Shown here piece by piece: positions 24,201-35,147 of a stretch of DNA of 64,000 nucleotides. Made by a program: the position numbers and the translations under genes. This stretch comes from Ceratobasidium sp. AG-K (lineage: Eukaryota > Basidiomycota > Agaricomycetes > Cantharellales > Ceratobasidiaceae), in NCBI GenBank assembly GCA_037039685.1, contig JAWNGF010000011.1, positions 1,488,001 to 1,552,000 on the forward strand, read 5' to 3'. A model generated the notes under the pieces. The model saw nothing but the letters and a program-made list of their open reading frames with translations. It was not told where the DNA came from and searched no databases. How positions within the stretch are numbered: the first letter of the stretch is position 1; each line of letters opens with the position of its first letter.

Positions 24201-24799
24201 TCGATTGTTGGGCTCTAACTACAGGTCCTCCGCTAACGCTTGGGGTGCTTGGGGTGGAACTGGCTCCAAGAAATGACGGCGGGATCTCGGCGGAGGCTGA
24301 ATTCGGTCCTAGTAAAGTATCAATCTCTCTTTTCGTATTGATGCCTGGAAACATCTTTAAATTAGTAGAGTAAACCATACTGGCCTCTGTTTTGGGTAAA
24401 GTAACTACTTGCCCGTTTCAAGTACGCCTCCGTTTCTTTTACTTTGCCTTCCAGGTACTCTATGTAGCTACAAGGTGGGGTATAAAATGCTGTGAGGGTA
24501 GATAACCAAGTATGACCTACGCGCTGTCAGGCAGTGGCCGAGGTTTGGGCACCTTAGTCCATATACACTCGGTATTCCGGACTGTGCAACCTCGGCATTT
24601 ATCTTGTTCAGCCGGGTTGAATTTACATCGCATCTAACGACCAAGTGGTTATAATCTTGTGCAGCCGCAATCACACCAAACCCACCTGTAGCTGCAAACA
24701 GTGGTCACAGGCGATGGTTGTTTTCTGCGTTTGTGGCGCGCTCGATTGTCGTTTGGAAGGGCCCGAGTCACCGAAAGTATGCTTGTCACGAGAGCTCAT
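21245..24799 (-). CDS. Zn2Cys6 transcription factor with fungal-specific TF domain
   Basis: Twelve exons (24686-24799, 24521-24633, 24413-24467, 23557-24354, 23358-23506, 23279-23308, 23185-23223, 22968-23127, 22782-22903, 22242-22739, 21388-22179, 21245-21323) give 982 residues with every phase closing. The zinc cluster is split by intron 1: cysteines 31, 34, 41, 51, 54 and 61 fit C-x2-C-x6-C-x9-C-x2-C-x6-C. It is followed by IEYLEGKVKETEAYLKR, the usual linker and coiled-coil dimer element. The middle-homology domain runs from about LLQTLSDAFF to residue 640 and includes MYLFGSSALYGTWTVVGMALR, FWSMIFLDRLQS, SLGRHGAIQDVDFDLDDPLE and the AGRLHDMVREFEESW segment. The tail is Ser/Pro-rich and ends in AQWDMMMQNA. 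Intron 3 reads best as a GC-AG intron. It is a nuclear DNA-binding regulator; target genes are unknown. Confidence 0.92.
24412..24415 (-). other. Probable GC donor of a GC-AG intron in the Zn2Cys6 gene
   Basis: After the codons for YLKR the sequence reads GCAAGT at 24412-24407 on the minus strand, the canonical GC-donor consensus. Splicing here to the AAAG acceptor at 24355-24358, with a CTACTAAT branch site before it, keeps phase 0. A GT donor two codons on breaks the frame. Confidence 0.5.
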
Positions 24800-25294
24800 T
24801 GAAGGCTAGGGTACCTAGTGATATCCAGGTGGTGGGGCGATGGGGGGACACCAAAAGCAATATTCGGGTGATAAGTGGGTACCAGGCAACGGAAAATAAA
24901 TAAAGTGCAACCGAATAAAGTAAAGCAAGCCCCTTACCTCAAGTCTCCTACACTATTTTATAACCCGTAAAGGTTCTGGTATGTAAGACTACGCCGTGAA
25001 GCAGTTGCCTAACTAGCCCTACGTAACGAAGACCGCAGTGGCAAGATCAAGTATAAAGCACTGATGATGGGTGAAGCCGCGTTTGTTATGGAATAGCTCT
25101 CCAGAAACTGTCGGGCAGGTATGCTCGTATAATTATTGGTTGTTTATAATTGGCTCTTATAGTATGAGTTGATTGAACAAAATGCGTCCATATGGGAGTT
25201 GTGGTTAAGCGCAGCAGCGTTTCCCCATTTGTCATTACCGATAAGATAAGATGCCGAACGCATGGAGATCACTCAACGCCATCGACCACCAAAA

Positions 25295-26729
25295 ATGTCG
25301 TCCTTTAAACGCCGCACTACCCCGAAAGCCTCCTCCGTCAAAATAGCGGGAAGCACCGATGATTCTACCAGGGAGACTCCAGCTAGTATTCATGATCAAG
25401 TACCTGGGTCATCTTTGCTCTCTGGTCTTTCATCCATTGATGACATCCTTGGTTCCAACGGGCTTCCTGGTGGACATGTATTGCTCATTCGAACTCCAGA
25501 CCCACACTCAGCCTGGGGATCTATGATATCTCGCTACTCTATCTCTCAAGGACTAGTGTCGGGAAATGCCGTTGTTGTCGTAGCTCAGGAGGAAGATGCC
25601 CAAGAGCTGATTTCCGGGTGCATGTGGACGAGCGACACCATTACCACTGAATCGATCGACCCAGACGAGGCGGATCCCGAGACTCAGCCTGACGAAGCAA
25701 TCAAAATTGCTTGGAGATACGAAAAAATGAAGCAATTCTCAACCACAGTGCCCAAACGAGCTGGGGGTGGGTCTCAGGACCAAGGTGAGGTCCATTCGCT
25801 TATGCTGGCGCACTCAACTGAGCCTTTGGACTTGTATTCGCCCTTGATCGTTGTCTAGAATCAGCTAATTTTGATTTAACCATGAAAATCCCGGCCGAAG
25901 TAATTGAACATAGTCGGACCGTCGGCCAACTGGTCACGCTACCACTGGATCAGGACTCACAATCTTCAACCTGCGACACGGTATTGAATCACATTCGCAA
26001 ACTTGTCCAAGAATTGCACGTCATCTCCTACCGCTGCGATGGAATATAAGCCTCATTAGTTTCTTACTGTAGAAACGGAGAGGGTCACAAAACCCCTACT
26101 CAGCGAGCGATCCGTATAATTATCCCCGATCTAGGCGATTCAACTTGGGGAAACCTTGAACCAAACGTACGTTTTGTAATTGCGCGATGTATGCGAACGC
26201 GGAACTAATACCAAACCAAGGAAATCATTCGGTTTCTCTGGGCCTTGCGAGGGGTGCTTAGGGGAGCCCTTGCATCTGCGTTTATCACTCTGTCCAGTAC
26301 AATCTCAGGCGATACATGGGGCGGCCAAGGCTGGACTGGGAAGTTATCGCATGTTTCCGATGGATGCATTACACTCGCTGGATTTGGTGGTACGTTTATG
26401 AATCACGCTTTACTTTTTTACTTAACTGCGATGCTTCTTGTAGATGATCCACTTTCCTCCTTGAGTTTCGCACAATCATCACGGTCTTAGTCAAAGTCTC
26501 TTCTTCGGCCTTCACCTGGCACATTACGTGCTCCGTCTATAGCACGCTCTATCTTGCGCGGAATGACCAGCTCGGTGTGGTCTTCAACGTTTATGCACGT
26601 TCCATAAATTGACGCTCACTCAAAGGACCCATGGTGGGGGTGAGAATAATCTCTCGCATTCCGCTGCACTCGTCGAAGGCAGTAATTGAAACTATGCATC
26701 TCGGCGCCGATAGGCGGCATTGGAGCTAG
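25295..26729 (+). pseudogene. ELP4: Elongator subunit Elp4 (PAXNEB), disrupted
   Basis: Elp4 is a RecA-fold subunit of the Elongator Elp4-6 ring needed for wobble-uridine tRNA modification. Exon 1 (25295-25784) begins SFKRR and contains LSGLSSIDDILGSNGLPGGHVLLI and IAWRYEKMKQF. Exon 2 (from 25859) holds FDLTMKIPAEVIEHSRTVGQLV; a later exon has IRIIIPDLGDSTWGN; then (from 26221) EIIRFLWALRGVLRGALASAFIT and, after another intron, FGDDPLSS. The end of exon 2 near 26045 has no GT donor (GG-AATATA where GG-GTATATA would be expected). The C-terminal motifs HHGL, KVSS, RPSPGTLRAPS, GENNL and VIETMHL are present but in three different frames. The gene is either inactivated or badly assembled here. 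Elp4 is normally single-copy and conserved, which makes an intact copy elsewhere or base-calling errors plausible. Confidence 0.8.
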
Positions 26730-28337
26730 GCAAACATCAGCCCGGCAAAAATATCGTAACCCACCTTCGTACCCGGCAGTAACCTTTAACTCAGGTCATA
26801 GAATCCAGCAAGCCTGCTCGAGTAACTATTGGCTTTGGTATGCTCCAGAGTCTGTTGCTCAGTCTCCATGACACAAGCGCCAAAGGGGGTAAGGGTACAA
26901 AAGCTAAACAAAAACGCGTTTTTGTTCCAGCATGATAAACCTGAAAATTATGATTTCTAAATGAAACCTTTAGCGTGATGTCTCCGATTTGGGTCCGACA
27001 TTCTCATGCCAAAGCATAATTTGCAAAATGTATTCTCTTCAGACCCATTCGTTGATATAGCGCCGGAAAAAGGAATGCCTGGCTAAATTGTCCCTCAGAT
27101 TCTGCAAAGCTAAGTACATGTTCCGTTACACCACCCCACTCAGTGACCGTATCATACAAGTCGAGTACTACGCATCAGTACATATGTAGAATGTTGGGGG
27201 GTGCGGGGGCACAGTATGATGTTGATTTTCTCGATAATGTTGTAATTTTTTTTTTTTCTTTCTAGCTCTTGCTCCTCTAATACAATTCCAGGGATCGTAA
27301 TGCGCCAGTACATGGGGGTGTCTACTCAGGACATGGGAACGGTGTGGCGAGGCTTTTCCACAACAAATTCGGTCTCTGATATGGCTCACAAGCCTCGACA
27401 GTAGTGAAATTTAACCGCTTTCAGTATTTCCCGACTGCCCATACGAAAGTTCAGAAAGCTCTTGAGCCATCACAGGAATACTGCTACGAGTTAATTATGT
27501 CAGCAGGGGGACTCGGACTGAAAGCTATGTAGATGTGAGGGAAAAGAACGAATTGTAGAGATGACCAAGGTCTCGCTAAACACTTTCAAATAAGATTGAA
27601 AGGTTTGTTTCGGTTGGATTAGGCCTCACATGTTATCTTCTAGTTGTTTTACATCTTCACTCGGATTGCATTGGTATTTGCCCGGTTCTTGAACACTACT
27701 TTCACCTCACTGAAGGTCACAACCCTCGACACTGTGGTGGCAGTATTTTGAGTAATCCGCGTATTGTCCTTTTTGGAAGAATCATTTTTGAATAGATAAA
27801 TTTATCAAAAAGAGACCTTCATGACCAATACACGGAGACCAAGCTTTCACACGATAATGATAATACAATAGTGCTGTATGGCANNNNNNNNNNNNNNNNN
27901 NNNNNNNNNNNNNNCTTTGCCCAACCGAGTTGAGATAGCTACTCGACTCCCACTCAAATATATCTTCTCCGGGTCACCGTACCCAAGTGCAAACGGTCTA
28001 TTTTCTCAACTCCCGCATAGCGGCACAAAAGATGAGGGAGATTTGCCACACTTCGAGCGCCCAGAGCCATTATTGTCAGCTTGTGCCGAAGTGGTTGGCC
28101 GTATTCTTGCGGTTTGAGGTCGACAACTTAGGTATGAAGCGTGACTCGCTTCACACGCAGGGAGCGCTCCATGCGGCGTGGTCGCGAGTGGTCTATCTAT
28201 TTAATGTATCTTGTTGCCCCAGCATTCAGCATCATCAATTAATCTACCCCTCCGTGATACTCGCTCGCATTTAATTCCTTGATCCGCCCGCCCCCATTTA
28301 CGAGCACATTTTTACTCTAGTCACTTGTATCTCTAGT
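26730..28337. other. Intergenic region including a scaffold gap
   Basis: Contains a 13-T run (about 27246-27258) and the N gap. No open frame with protein-like features. The stretch from 28200 to 28337 is the promoter or upstream exon region of the acetate-type transporter. Confidence 0.55.
27884..27914. other. Assembly gap (31 N)
   Basis: A run of 31 undefined bases. Sequence on the two sides need not be contiguous or correctly spaced. Confidence 0.99.
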
Positions 28338-29439
28338 CGAACATGTCCGAGGCGCTGCTCCCATCCCCGTTTCTCCCGCTACTTCGCACACCCATGTTGA
28401 GCCAACCGCACGAGGTGTGCATGCTTGGGACAACTCTCAGGTAAGCTCTAATTTATCCCACCCAGGCTCTTATATTCAACTTGGCGTAACCTTCCTAACT
28501 TTACTAGCCTGGCTTCCCTGAGTAGTAAGTCCAAAGCCATGGTATGCTGTGATTCATTTCTGACTGGGTGGCTGTATACACAGTAAGCGCCGTATCGCCA
28601 ACCCCGCACCTCTTGGGCTACTCGCCTTTGCCACTACCACATGGGTTGTCTCCTTGTTACTCGTTCAGACACGCCACATCTACACCGTAAGTTTTGAACC
28701 CGCCGCACCTGTCGTCCAAAAGCTCAAGTGTCTCAAAGACTAACATCATACTCGCAATGGCTCTTTCCACGGGCGGCCTCGTCCAATTCCTCGCTGGCAT
28801 GTGGGAGTTCGTAACGTAAGTTTTAGAGACCTAAGCATAGTATATATGCGCTGAAAACATGCGTTTTAAGTGGCAATACTTATGCCGCGACCATGTTTGG
28901 CATGCTCGGTGGCTTCTACCTGTCTGTTGGTGCTATCTACTGGCCTGGATCCGGAATCACTGCTGCCTACGCTGGAACAGCTGATGAGAACGATGCTATT
29001 GGCCTCTACGTGAGTGTTATAATCATATCACGTGTTCTAACACACACTTATCATTTGCGTATATAGCTCTCTGCCTGGTTTATCTGTATGCCACGGGTTT
29101 CTAATTATTGAAACACCCACTAACAGGATTTTTTAGTCTCGGTCATCATGGTTATCGCCTCAATCCGTACCTCTGTTGCCATGACCACTCTCTGGGGATC
29201 CATTTTCATGACTTTCCTACTCGTCATGATTGGCTCCCTCCGTGAGCAGGAGAAGGTTCTCAAGGCTGCTGGTGGCTTCGGCATTCTTACCTCTGCGGTT
29301 GCCTTCTACTGTGGTGCTGCTGGAATTTGGATCAAGGACGCCTCGTAAGTTTCATCGCTACTAAATGGGCTGCGTGACCTAAACCCAATGATACAGGTTC
29401 TTCGACCTCCCTGTGATGCCCGTTGGCGTTAAGAACTAA
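28338..29439 (+). CDS. GPR1/FUN34/YaaH family acetate-type transporter
   Basis: Visible exons: about 28338-28440, 28508-28524, 28584-28686, 28739-28815, 28871-29009, 29067-29085, 29137-29344, 29397-29439, all in phase. The family signature NPAPLGL follows YKRRIA; further landmarks are MALSTGGLVQFLAGMWEF, GNTYAATMFGMLGGFYLS, IYWPGSGI, LSAWFI and SIRTSVAMTTLWG. Six membrane helices as in Ady2/Ato and bacterial SatP, which move acetate (or ammonium) over the plasma membrane. Two exons are tiny (17 and 19 nt). The only nearby ATG (28343) is one frame off from the conserved reading frame, which is open upstream of it with an AG acceptor at 28336-28337. So either a 5' exon with the true start lies further upstream or one base is missing close to the ATG. 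Confidence 0.9.
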
Positions 29440-30388
29440 TTGTATTAGCGGCCTGGTTTCTTGTATACTCTTTTCACGACTATAATGCCTCCACAATGTA
29501 TCTTCCTCTGCCTTTGGTTAATATCATACACCCCTTTGTTTGAATAGCATGGTTACACGGTGTACAGAGAGGACTGTTGTGGCAACACCAGTGTTACATA
29601 AGTTTAATTTTGAATGCTGACTCTTGCTTTCGCGTAGTAGTAAGGGCCACGAACGATACTCACAAAAGGACTTACTGTAACAGTCCGCAGCCATAACTCC
29701 GAGCTCTCAGTTAGTATTACCAATCAGCAACCTGCCATAAATTTTTGGAATGCATGAACCAGGGAAGGAATTTGGTAGCTTGATTAGGTGCGCGATAATA
29801 CAGGACAGACTACTCTGGTATGCCTAACAAAATTTGAGGTCCCGCGCACCGAAGTCTCTCATCATCATGCATCACAACTCGTTTTGTTTGCAATTGTGAG
29901 GCATTGTAGTGTGAGTAGTCTGAGCTGAAAAAGCTAGTCTAGCCGAGGTAGCCGCTCCTAATGGAGCATTTCTCTTGCCAATCATCAGTGGCTTTAGATA
30001 TTGTGACTGAGGTAGCTGGTACAACTAGACAATGAGCTTGGGCAATACGCACCATGTATCCATACCGTAAGTAACACCTCGTATCAACTTCCCATCCCAA
30101 TAGCCATCCCAGGTGGTCAGAGGACTAATCCTGAGGATCAACAGGTCATCAATGCTAAATGCTGTCGATGCATACAAGTGATATAAGCCCAAACATGGAA
30201 GCATGCGCTGCTAATTTCCTGTTATTCGACACGAGACTCAGCCGGTCACAGTTTATTTACCTGTAACTTGGCGATGTCGCCTACGTTATTCAACGTCTGC
30301 TCATTCCTGTCATTCATTCCCCATGAAATTCAAGTCGTTTTATGCTGCCGTTAGAATGACAACATCGCACTTCGTGAGTTGATCATAC
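29440..30388. other. Intergenic region
   Basis: 3' flank of the acetate-type transporter, then the end of a convergent BTB pseudogene. Nothing recognised. Confidence 0.55.
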
Positions 30389-31205
30389 CTAGCAAAACTG
30401 TTGTGAAGATAACTCAACTGACTGAAAAATGACCTGATTTCTTCGCCGACTTGGTTCAGGAAACCCTCGCAGTATTTTGAACCACACGAAGAATGACCAC
30501 CCTGCATCTTTGAGCCAAGGGAATCGATAAACACTGGACGATAATAAGGTAGTTCAACGATGTGCCGAATGCGGTCAAAAGGCGTCTCCGACGTTAAGTC
30601 TCCAAGCAGGTCAAAGCCTAGCGGCTTGGCGGCACTAAAGGAAGACGGGCAGAGGGAACATTCAGTGCTATCTAATATCTTGAGAAGCGGGCCCAGCTTG
30701 GTGGCTACGACACTATAGCCCGAGTCGTAGCCTAGTAATTCGACCTATCTCGCGTATAGGATCAGACGACTGCTTCGACCAAGGCCTGCCCATACATTAG
30801 AGAGGTGGCCGTAGGATAAATCTACGGCCACTATCCATCCAAAGAGTTCAAGGTATGCTCTTGCAAAATCGGGGTCTTTGTAAAAGGAGATACACGTGTT
30901 TAGGTTGGTGGGATCTGATGTCAATAGATGCTTGCTGATAGATGGATTCAGCATGAATCGGTCAAATGCTTGGAACTTGAGGCCATATTTCCCGCTCCTG
31001 CCCCAATTCCCAAGTTCTAGAGCTTGACTTAATACGTCTTCGCTCCAAACATTGTTCGAAAGTGATTGAGCGGATTTGAAAACACCAAGAGATCTACCGA
31101 GCCTGATGTAAGAACAACTAACTTAAAGGAATCCCTCAACATAGGCATTTCCCGACCAGCGGCTTCAAATCGTGGCCATTCCACCTTAGTGACTAGCTGA
31201 TGTAG
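30389..31205 (-). pseudogene. BTB-family paralogue, truncated and broken
   Basis: The 3' two thirds of a BTB-family gene. Recognisable blocks in order: SEDVLSQALELGNWG, LNTCISFYKDPDFA (compare LNTCLQLFKDSNLP in an intact copy), LFGWIVAVDLSYGH, LILYAR, then an in-frame TAG at 30745-30747, then in the same frame TPFDRIRHIVELPYYRPVF and CEGFLNQVGEEIRSFF. The BTB domain itself is missing or unrecognisable upstream, and the segment before 31103 matches only in another frame. It lies directly downstream of an intact paralogue on the same strand, so it is a decayed tandem copy. Confidence 0.75.
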
Positions 31206-31358
31206 CTGTAAATAAGGTCATATAATGGATGTTCCTATTAATATCTAATGACATGAGGGTGAAATTATGCTCTTATCGCATACAGTTTAGTCCACCGTAT
31301 TTTAGTCACGTGTTTGCAACGACAAATAAGTGATAGAGCGCCGATCGCAAATTCTCTA

Positions 31359-32816
31359 TTATGCGTCCCTTTGATATAAGTGAGCCCAATGGTCCCATAG
31401 GCATAAACACAGGACACTTACCGACTAAGCTGATTATGTATAGAGTTAAAGTCTCGGAATAACCCATGGATATAGACGTCAATGAAACGCAAAAGAGATT
31501 CGGCGCATTCATATTTGCATGAATTACAGACTTGAGCGAACACGGCTCGAGAGGAAGGTATACGCATTATTCGACGTATATCTACGAGCGGAACTTCCGA
31601 GTTCAACGACCCAATTTGACCAAAGCTAAGATCCCATTCCCTTCGAAGAGTTTGTCGTGAGGGGCAAGTACAACCTTGGGGAGGTTTATTAGCTCCAGCT
31701 TGATAGACTGACCAAAGATTCGTCTGCGGATTTGTCAACCAACCGGTTTTTAACCCTGAATTTCTGGAGAGATTTGTCAATCCTGCATGCGCTGCATATA
31801 GAACTAGTCGCTCATCTCGTGAAAGTTGAGTGTGCCAGACGGGTGACTGATGTCCGAGGGATAATATGTACAAGAATATCCAACCTGCCAGTGAAGGACT
31901 AGTAGACGAAAGTTTGGGGTTTTTGTACAAGGAAACACAAATTTCATGATAGGGTGATTGGTTGGCTTGATCAGGTTCGATGCTAGGTGTAGGATCGAGA
32001 ATAAAACGTAATAAGGTATGGATGTCAAGGTCAAACTTCTCGTCGCCGGGCCTACAGGCCGTCCCAAAAGCCGCTGTCTGAAGAATCAGTTCTTCGTTCC
32101 AGGTACTTTCAGGACCCCAACTTTTGTCCTTCAAGAACGGAGTGAGCTGTGACTGTGCCCAGTTTCGTAGGTCGCTCATATGAAGGAGGTTAGCTATGGT
32201 GCCGATATCCAGATACCTCACGAATGCGGCTTCAGTCCGATATTCGGGATTTTGGGGGTCTATAAACAAGGACATGAATTCTGAATTTCCAGGTCTGTAT
32301 AAATTCACACTTAGAAAGTTATCTTAAATCACTAGTATACTTGACCTACTTTCCCATGATCGCCAAAAGGAAATGGCGGAATTGTTCGGCACGGAGATTA
32401 GGTATAGGTACAGCGTCCGTGTCGCTTGTCCCTCGAGCACACGATGCTGGCCTAGATCCAGCAAGAAGATGCTTGATGCATAACCTGTTCCCAGCATCAT
32501 CTACGCCTTCCTCAATTTCGGAGGACAAGAGCGACAGGTGAACCTGTATGAGCGAGACGGCGTCTCAGAGTACCGTCGATCCGCGACCCATTCAACCCTA
32601 CCTTGAACAAAATCCCTTCGATTAGCAGAACAGCACTTCCATCCTCAAAGTAGTAGGTTGGATCTTTTTTGTGCGATGCCGGATCTAGATCCCGAGTCTC
32701 GCTCTTGGGCCGAGGGGGCCTACTGTAGTGGATGATAACCCTCCTGGTGGGCTTGCTTACGTTGGCCTTGATTTGATTTGATTTTGCCCTTGGCGCGGCC
32801 GAGCTGCACCTTGCAT
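31359..32816 (-). CDS. BTB/POZ-domain protein (copy M, minus strand)
   Basis: Five exons (32761-32816, 32602-32722, 32350-32543, 31422-32294, 31359-31368) give 417 residues. The BTB core runs from DPTYYFEDGSAVLLIEGILFK (about residues 41-60) to AEQFRHFLLAIMGK (about 110-123), with a conserved intron inside it. The remaining 300 residues form the helical C-terminal region typical of this family (FVRYLDIGTIANLL, YILSLGHQSPVWH, RDERLVLYAA, VPLVDIRRIMRIP). Such proteins often act as dimerising adaptors, for example for Cul3, but no partner domain is present here. The last exon is 10 nt and codes RDA-stop, as in the plus-strand copies. It has one more 5' exon than those copies. The start ATG 32816 is only 145 bp from that of the divergent dehydrogenase. 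Confidence 0.85.
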
Positions 32817-32961
32817 CACGCTTCGTGAATCTGATCGACAGTCGATGATAACCCTTCGGCTCAGGTGCGAAATCTTGAGACTAGGTCCGCGCCCCTACCG
32901 TCAACAATCGTCACTCGACCATCTGAGACTCAACCACACCTTGATCCTGAATAGGTTACGT

Positions 32962-34430
32962 ATGACGTCGACGCCCAAGCCGACATCTCGTGTCCTGGTT
33001 CTCGGCGCTGGGAATTTTGGTTCCTGTCTCGCAGACCATCTTGCTGATTCCACTCACCGTGTGTATCTTTGGGCGCGATCCAAGCACCTCGTTGATATCT
33101 TCAACAAGGAGAGGAGAAACGATAAATACTTGACCGATCATACATTCCCTGATGGTATCGAGGCCATCGGTCCGGAGCTTCCAAGTGCAACCTTCTTGAA
33201 GGATGTAGATGTAGTTCTGTTTGCTGTTCCAACTCAAGGGCTAAGGTGGGTATACTTACGTAGATCCACGTACTTATGTTGTATGCGGACTTTCTCTCCG
33301 TTGTAGGAAAGTACTTGAAGAGCTGCACCCTCGGATGCCTAAAGACCGTATTCCGTTATTGATATTCGTCAATAAAGGTATTGAGACCGGGACGCAAGCT
33401 CTCACATTAGAAATCATCGCGGAGTCATGCGGAGCGGAGATTGCCAAGGCTTCAACGTTCCTGGTAGGCTTTCCTTTCTGGGTTTCAGTCAATCGAACTA
33501 CATTCTGAACATATTTGCAACTCAGTCGGGACCATCGTTTGCCAAAGAAAGTTAGCCTGATTATTTACGCGATGGCTTCGTTTATTTACCTACCACCTTA
33601 TAAGTTGTCAAGAGGCAGCCAACGACTGTCTCTGTTTCATCGCTCTCGCTCTCACATGCACAACAAACCTCAGATCTGTTCCACCAACCGTGGTTCAGAT
33701 GTTATACCGGTGCTGATCCCGTAGGCGTTGAGCTCGCTGGAGCACTGAAGAACATCTACGCAATCGCTACTGGTATTGCCGATGGTCTAGGATATGAAAA
33801 TAATACACGGGCAGGTAAGTCCTCCTTTGTTAGCATTACAAGACGAGCGAGGTCATTTACGTAGGTATTCAAAAATCCTAAATAGGGTTGATCACCCGTG
33901 CGCTAGCCGAAATGACGCGCATTGGGACTGCGTATGGCGCATCTCCCTTGACATTTTTGAGTCTCGCAGGTTCGTTGTAGCTTGTACGCGAGGACCGGCG
34001 ATTAAACACGTTACCTTTGATAGGAGTTGGCGACCTGATGCTGACATGTACATCCTCCAAATCACGAAACTACACTGTCGGATATCGGCTCGGTAAAGGC
34101 GAAAAACTGGACGAAATTATCAAAACTTTGGGTTCAGTCGCAGAGGGTGTGACCACCTCTGAAGGGCTGAGACCAATGACGCAGAAGCTCGGCGTTTACG
34201 TGCCAGTATGTCCCAGGCTCGACCTCATTTTCTATTTCCTTTGTTGACGCGCGAATCAGATCGCAGATGCGGTATACTCAATCCTATATGAGAACCGCGA
34301 TCCTAGGGAGGTTGCAGTTCAACTAATGAATGAGCCAGCGCTGCGCGAGATGGATCTACCTGTGAGCACTGGCGCTCCGGTTGAGGAATTGAAGCGGAAG
34401 CTGGGAGTGGACTCTTTGGAACCTGTCTAA
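32962..34430 (+). CDS. NAD(P)-dependent glycerol-3-phosphate dehydrogenase (GpsA/GPD1 type)
   Basis: Seven exons (32962-33245, 33307-33463, 33526-33550, 33605-33814, 33886-33969, 34024-34205, 34260-34430) give 370 residues. It reduces dihydroxyacetone phosphate to glycerol 3-phosphate. The dinucleotide-binding loop is VLVLGAGNFGSCLADHLA at the N-terminus. Other family motifs are VVLFAVPTQGLR, LLIFVNKGIETGT, LSGPSFAKE, GVELAGALKNIYAIATGIADGLG with the catalytic-type lysine, and GVGDLMLTCTSSKSRNYTVG. An in-frame upstream ATG at 32845 would add 39 mostly Arg/Leu/His residues that could serve as a mitochondrial presequence, so two start sites are possible. One exon is only 25 nt and carries the SGPSFAKE motif. 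C-terminal IADAVYSILYE is normal for the family. Confidence 0.92.
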
Positions 34431-35147
34431 CTACTATTTGAGGGGCGTGTTGAAGAAATCCGCTTGCTTATGGGGCTTTCCAAGCTAGTTGACAATATAT
34501 TGTATCTAACCAGAATAAGGAGTATCTGTTTCGGAATACAGTCTTGCCGCATCTCTAACACGATTTAATGGAAATCCTGCTGCAGCAACCTCTGGATCCA
34601 AGGTATTCTCGCTGTGCTGTGTGAATCCACCCATCCTAGAGATACGCAGGCGAAACGTGCATTACGCGACGAAGTTCCACAGCACTCGCCAGCTAACTGT
34701 AGTTCAAACTCTGATCGATGAGAGACAAATTGTCGCCGGGTACGAAGTCATGGAATTGAATATGACAAAGCTAGCTGGTTAACGATGCGTCGCCGCCGGC
34801 ACATGTATGTATGCGTTCGTACATCACTGTGGAGGCTAAGTGCGCTGAATCCTAGCCATATCAACACCGAAAACTCATGACTTAAATTACTGGGTGTGTC
34901 CGCTTTCAGTGACTGATGCGCTGAAGATTATCTTCAGGAGTGACTGGGGGGCAAATAAGCTCCAGAACCTATTCAAATTTACCTTCTATGGGACTGATGA
35001 CAGCCAACCGTACGCAAGATGGCTGAAAAATGATGTAATAGCTCACTGAAAGCGGACATTTTCGGTTCAGTGCATTTGCTAATGTTATTCAGTAACCTGA
35101 GACCCCACAGTGCATAGCGCACACAACTTATCCAGAATTAGTAATAA
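34431..35147. other. Intergenic, convergent 3' ends, with a small inverted-repeat element
   Basis: Between the dehydrogenase and MYND genes. Holds the 162-bp inverted-repeat segment listed separately. Confidence 0.6.
34897..35058. repeat. 162-bp segment bounded by 16-bp perfect inverted repeats
   Basis: TGTCCGCTTTCAGTGA (34897-34912) recurs as its exact reverse complement at 35043-35058. Inside is a further perfect hairpin, CTGAAGA-TTA-TCTTCAG (34921-34937). No matching target-site duplication is visible in the flanks, so a MITE is only one possibility. Confidence 0.6.

Noticed and set aside
28338..34430. A co-regulated one-carbon/acetate gene cluster
   Set aside because: The acid-related genes (FNT pair, acetate carrier, formylglutathione hydrolase) are separated by unrelated genes, on both strands, without a shared motif that I can see.
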